In this document: piece after piece, positions 22,390-23,204 of the stretch
Position numbering within the stretch: the first letter of the stretch is position 1
How the letters are laid out: each line of letters opens with the position of its first letter
Assembly: GCA_903913175.1 (NCBI GenBank)
Contig: CAIWKF010000064.1
Location: 1 to 23,204 of the forward strand
Length of the DNA: 23,204 bases
Source of the DNA: Candidatus Staskawiczbacteria bacterium
GTDB taxonomy: Bacteria > Patescibacteriota > Minisyncoccia > Minisyncoccales > Staskawiczbacteraceae
Reading direction: 5' to 3'
Position numbers and translations under genes: made by a program
Notes under the pieces: model-generated
What the model was told of the DNA's origin: nothing
The model's database searches: none
Seen by the model: the letters and a program-made list of their open reading frames with translations, nothing else

Positions 22390-22884
22390 TTATGCTTTAT
22401 TTGCAATTTTATCCAAAACCCTCACAAAGCTTGCCATTGGGCTTGCAATAGATCCAACTAATCTACCCAAAAGTTCGTTTCTTGGTGGTATATTGGCAAG
22501 TACTAATACTTTTTCTTTTTCAATAAATCTATTCTCAAAAATTCCTCCTAAAATTTTAAAAGTTTCGTGATCTTTGGCAAATTTGTTAGCAATTCTTGCT
22601 GGAGCAATTTCATCATTTACTCCAAATACTAAAGCTAATTGTCCTGGAATACTTTGTTTTATTTTATTCCAAAATGAAAGACCAGCTTGACCAAAGGCAA
22701 TTCTAATTAAGGTTTTTTTACCTATTTTTAAATTGCATCCAGCTTCTTTAAGATTTTTTCTTAAACTAAACATTTCCTTTGAAGGAACTTTTGTAAAATC
22801 AACAAAAACTATTGATTTTTGATTTGAAATTTTTTCTTTCAAACCAATTATTTGCTTTGCTTTTTGTTCTCTGTTTAATGGCAT
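22390..22884 (-). CDS. rplJ: Ribosomal protein L10 (uL10)
   Basis: This 164-residue protein forms the base of the ribosomal stalk. The N-terminal part binds 23S rRNA with L11 (MPLNREQKAKQIIGLKEKI, SIVFVDFTKVPSKEMFSLRK, then KTLIRIAFGQ). The C-terminal helix (LLGRLVGSIASPMASFVRVL, then DKIANKA) holds the L12 dimers. The length is normal. It is preceded by an L10-type leader with an attenuator and followed by rplL. No rplK or rplA lies next to it; the upstream neighbour is a divergent gene. Confidence 0.98.
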   Translation of the reverse strand: MPLNREQKAKQIIGLKEKISNQKSIVFVDFTKVPSKEMFSLRKNLKEAGCNLKIGKKTLIRIAFGQAGLSFWNKIKQSIPGQLALVFGVNDEIAPARIANKFAKDHETFKILGGIFENRFIEKEKVLVLANIPPRNELLGRLVGSIASPMASFVRVLDKIANKA

Positions 22885-22909
22885 AATTTATGAATTTTAT
22901 TTATTAAAT

Positions 22910-22933
22910 AAAAAATCTGCGACCTTTCGCAGA
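22910..22933 (-). terminator. Attenuator terminator in the rplJ leader
   Basis: On the minus strand TCTGCG and CGCAGA (22916-22933) form a 6-bp stem with loop AAAGGT, followed by six T residues (22910-22915), ending 26 bases before rplJ. Its 5' arm can alternatively pair with GCAGACA near the start of the leader (22999-23005), which would open the terminator. Confidence 0.85.
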
Positions 22934-23023
22934 CACAAAAACACAAAAAATTAGTGTGAGTTTTGTCTCGGCAGGACTTTTGTCTTTCGACCGCCTGCTG
23001 TCTGCAACAAACTTAATTGTTAT
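22910..23023 (-). ncRNA. L10-type ribosomal leader (attenuation/autoregulation element)
   Basis: The leader has the features of L10 leaders that bind the L10-L12 complex. There is a GC-rich stem GCAGG/CCTGC (near 22994-22998 and 22970-22974), a GTCGAAAGAC hairpin, and an alternative 7-bp antiterminator between GCAGACA (22999-23005) and TGTCTGC (22929-22935). When L10-L12 is in excess, binding should favour the terminator at 22910-22933. The mechanism is known from Bacillus and others; here it is inferred from the layout. Confidence 0.75.
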
Positions 23024-23029
23024 ACTAAC

Positions 23030-23058
23030 ATACTATTATATTTATACTAGTTTGTCAA
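23030..23058 (-). promoter_or_regulatory. Promoter of the rplJ-rplL operon
   Basis: On the minus strand a perfect TTGACA (23053-23058) and TAGTAT (23030-23035) are separated by 17 bases. The predicted start near 23023 gives a leader of about 138 bases before rplJ, the right length for an L10 leader. Confidence 0.75.
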
Positions 23059-23077
23059 TATTTTGCGCTGGTTCATA

Positions 23078-23086
23078 TGATATGAT
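23078..23086 (+). promoter_or_regulatory. Possible extended -10 for the divergent gene
   Basis: TGATATGAT (23078-23086) fits an extended -10 box and lies 21 bases before the start codon at 23108. No good -35 was seen, so support is weak. Confidence 0.35.
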
Positions 23087-23107
23087 ACACCTAGCTCTTC
23101 TAAAATT

Positions 23108-23204
23108 ATGAAAGGAAAGTATAATGGAAGCCATATGATAATATACGGCTCAATACTGCCAGGAGCAAGAACTATTGCTTGGTCTTCTGCCCTGACAGAT
23201 AAAT
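23108..23204 (+). CDS. Partial gene running off the window, function unknown
   Basis: The frame opens with MKGKYNGSHMIIYGSILPGA and continues without a stop to the window end, about 32 codons. It is divergent from rplJ, with a possible extended -10 before it. Too little is visible to assign a family, and the absence of a stop over 97 bases is only modest support. Confidence 0.5.
   Translation, partial: MKGKYNGSHMIIYGSILPGARTIAWSSALTDK

Overview
The window looks like part of an AT-rich Patescibacteria (CPR) chromosome, possibly Parcubacteria-like, carrying an integrated mobile element. This assignment is inference. It rests on the AT-rich composition, the near-complete lack of Shine-Dalgarno sequences, the form of rplJ and rplL, and many small unrecognised genes. 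TGA is used as a normal stop (for example in ATGA start/stop overlaps), so the recoded Gracilibacteria/Absconditabacteria are unlikely.

The right end (21383-23204) is ordinary chromosome. It holds tRNA-Asn(GUU), a DUF5661-type gene, rplL and rplJ on the minus strand, with an L10-type attenuator leader, and the start of a divergent gene that runs off the window. A large serine recombinase (19707-21446, plus strand) reads into the antisense of the tRNA-Asn gene, so its last ~20 residues are tRNA sequence. This marks tRNA-Asn as the right junction of an integrated element. No second copy of the tRNA 3' end was found by eye, so the left junction is unknown and probably lies left of base 1.

Inside the element there are four blocks. 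(1) 41-8000, minus strand: a compact Type I restriction-modification operon, hsdM - small membrane protein - hsdS - hsdR - YgjP/DUF45-type metallopeptidase, with 1-5 base gaps or short overlaps. (2) 8358-10834, minus strand: a PriCT/RecA-fold replication helicase and two zinc-finger proteins. (3) 10835-12004: about 1.17 kb of non-coding DNA with at least six short-loop palindromes, between divergent transcription units; an origin or structured control region is the best guess. (4) 12005-17666, plus strand: a small gene with its own terminator, then an operon of six small proteins (including a DpnD/PcfM-like and an Xre-type protein), a MoxR-type AAA+ ATPase, a protein combining an HExxH metallopeptidase-like region with a C-terminal VWA domain, and two unrecognised proteins, ending at an intrinsic terminator. 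Beyond this come a MerR-like regulator with a near-consensus promoter, three small genes and the recombinase.

The element appears able to integrate (serine recombinase), replicate (PriCT helicase plus putative origin) and protect itself or its host (Type I R-M). The MoxR/zincin-VWA operon is the best candidate for a poorly described system. Its architecture suggests an ATP-driven machine that remodels or processes a target, but the target cannot be read from the sequence.
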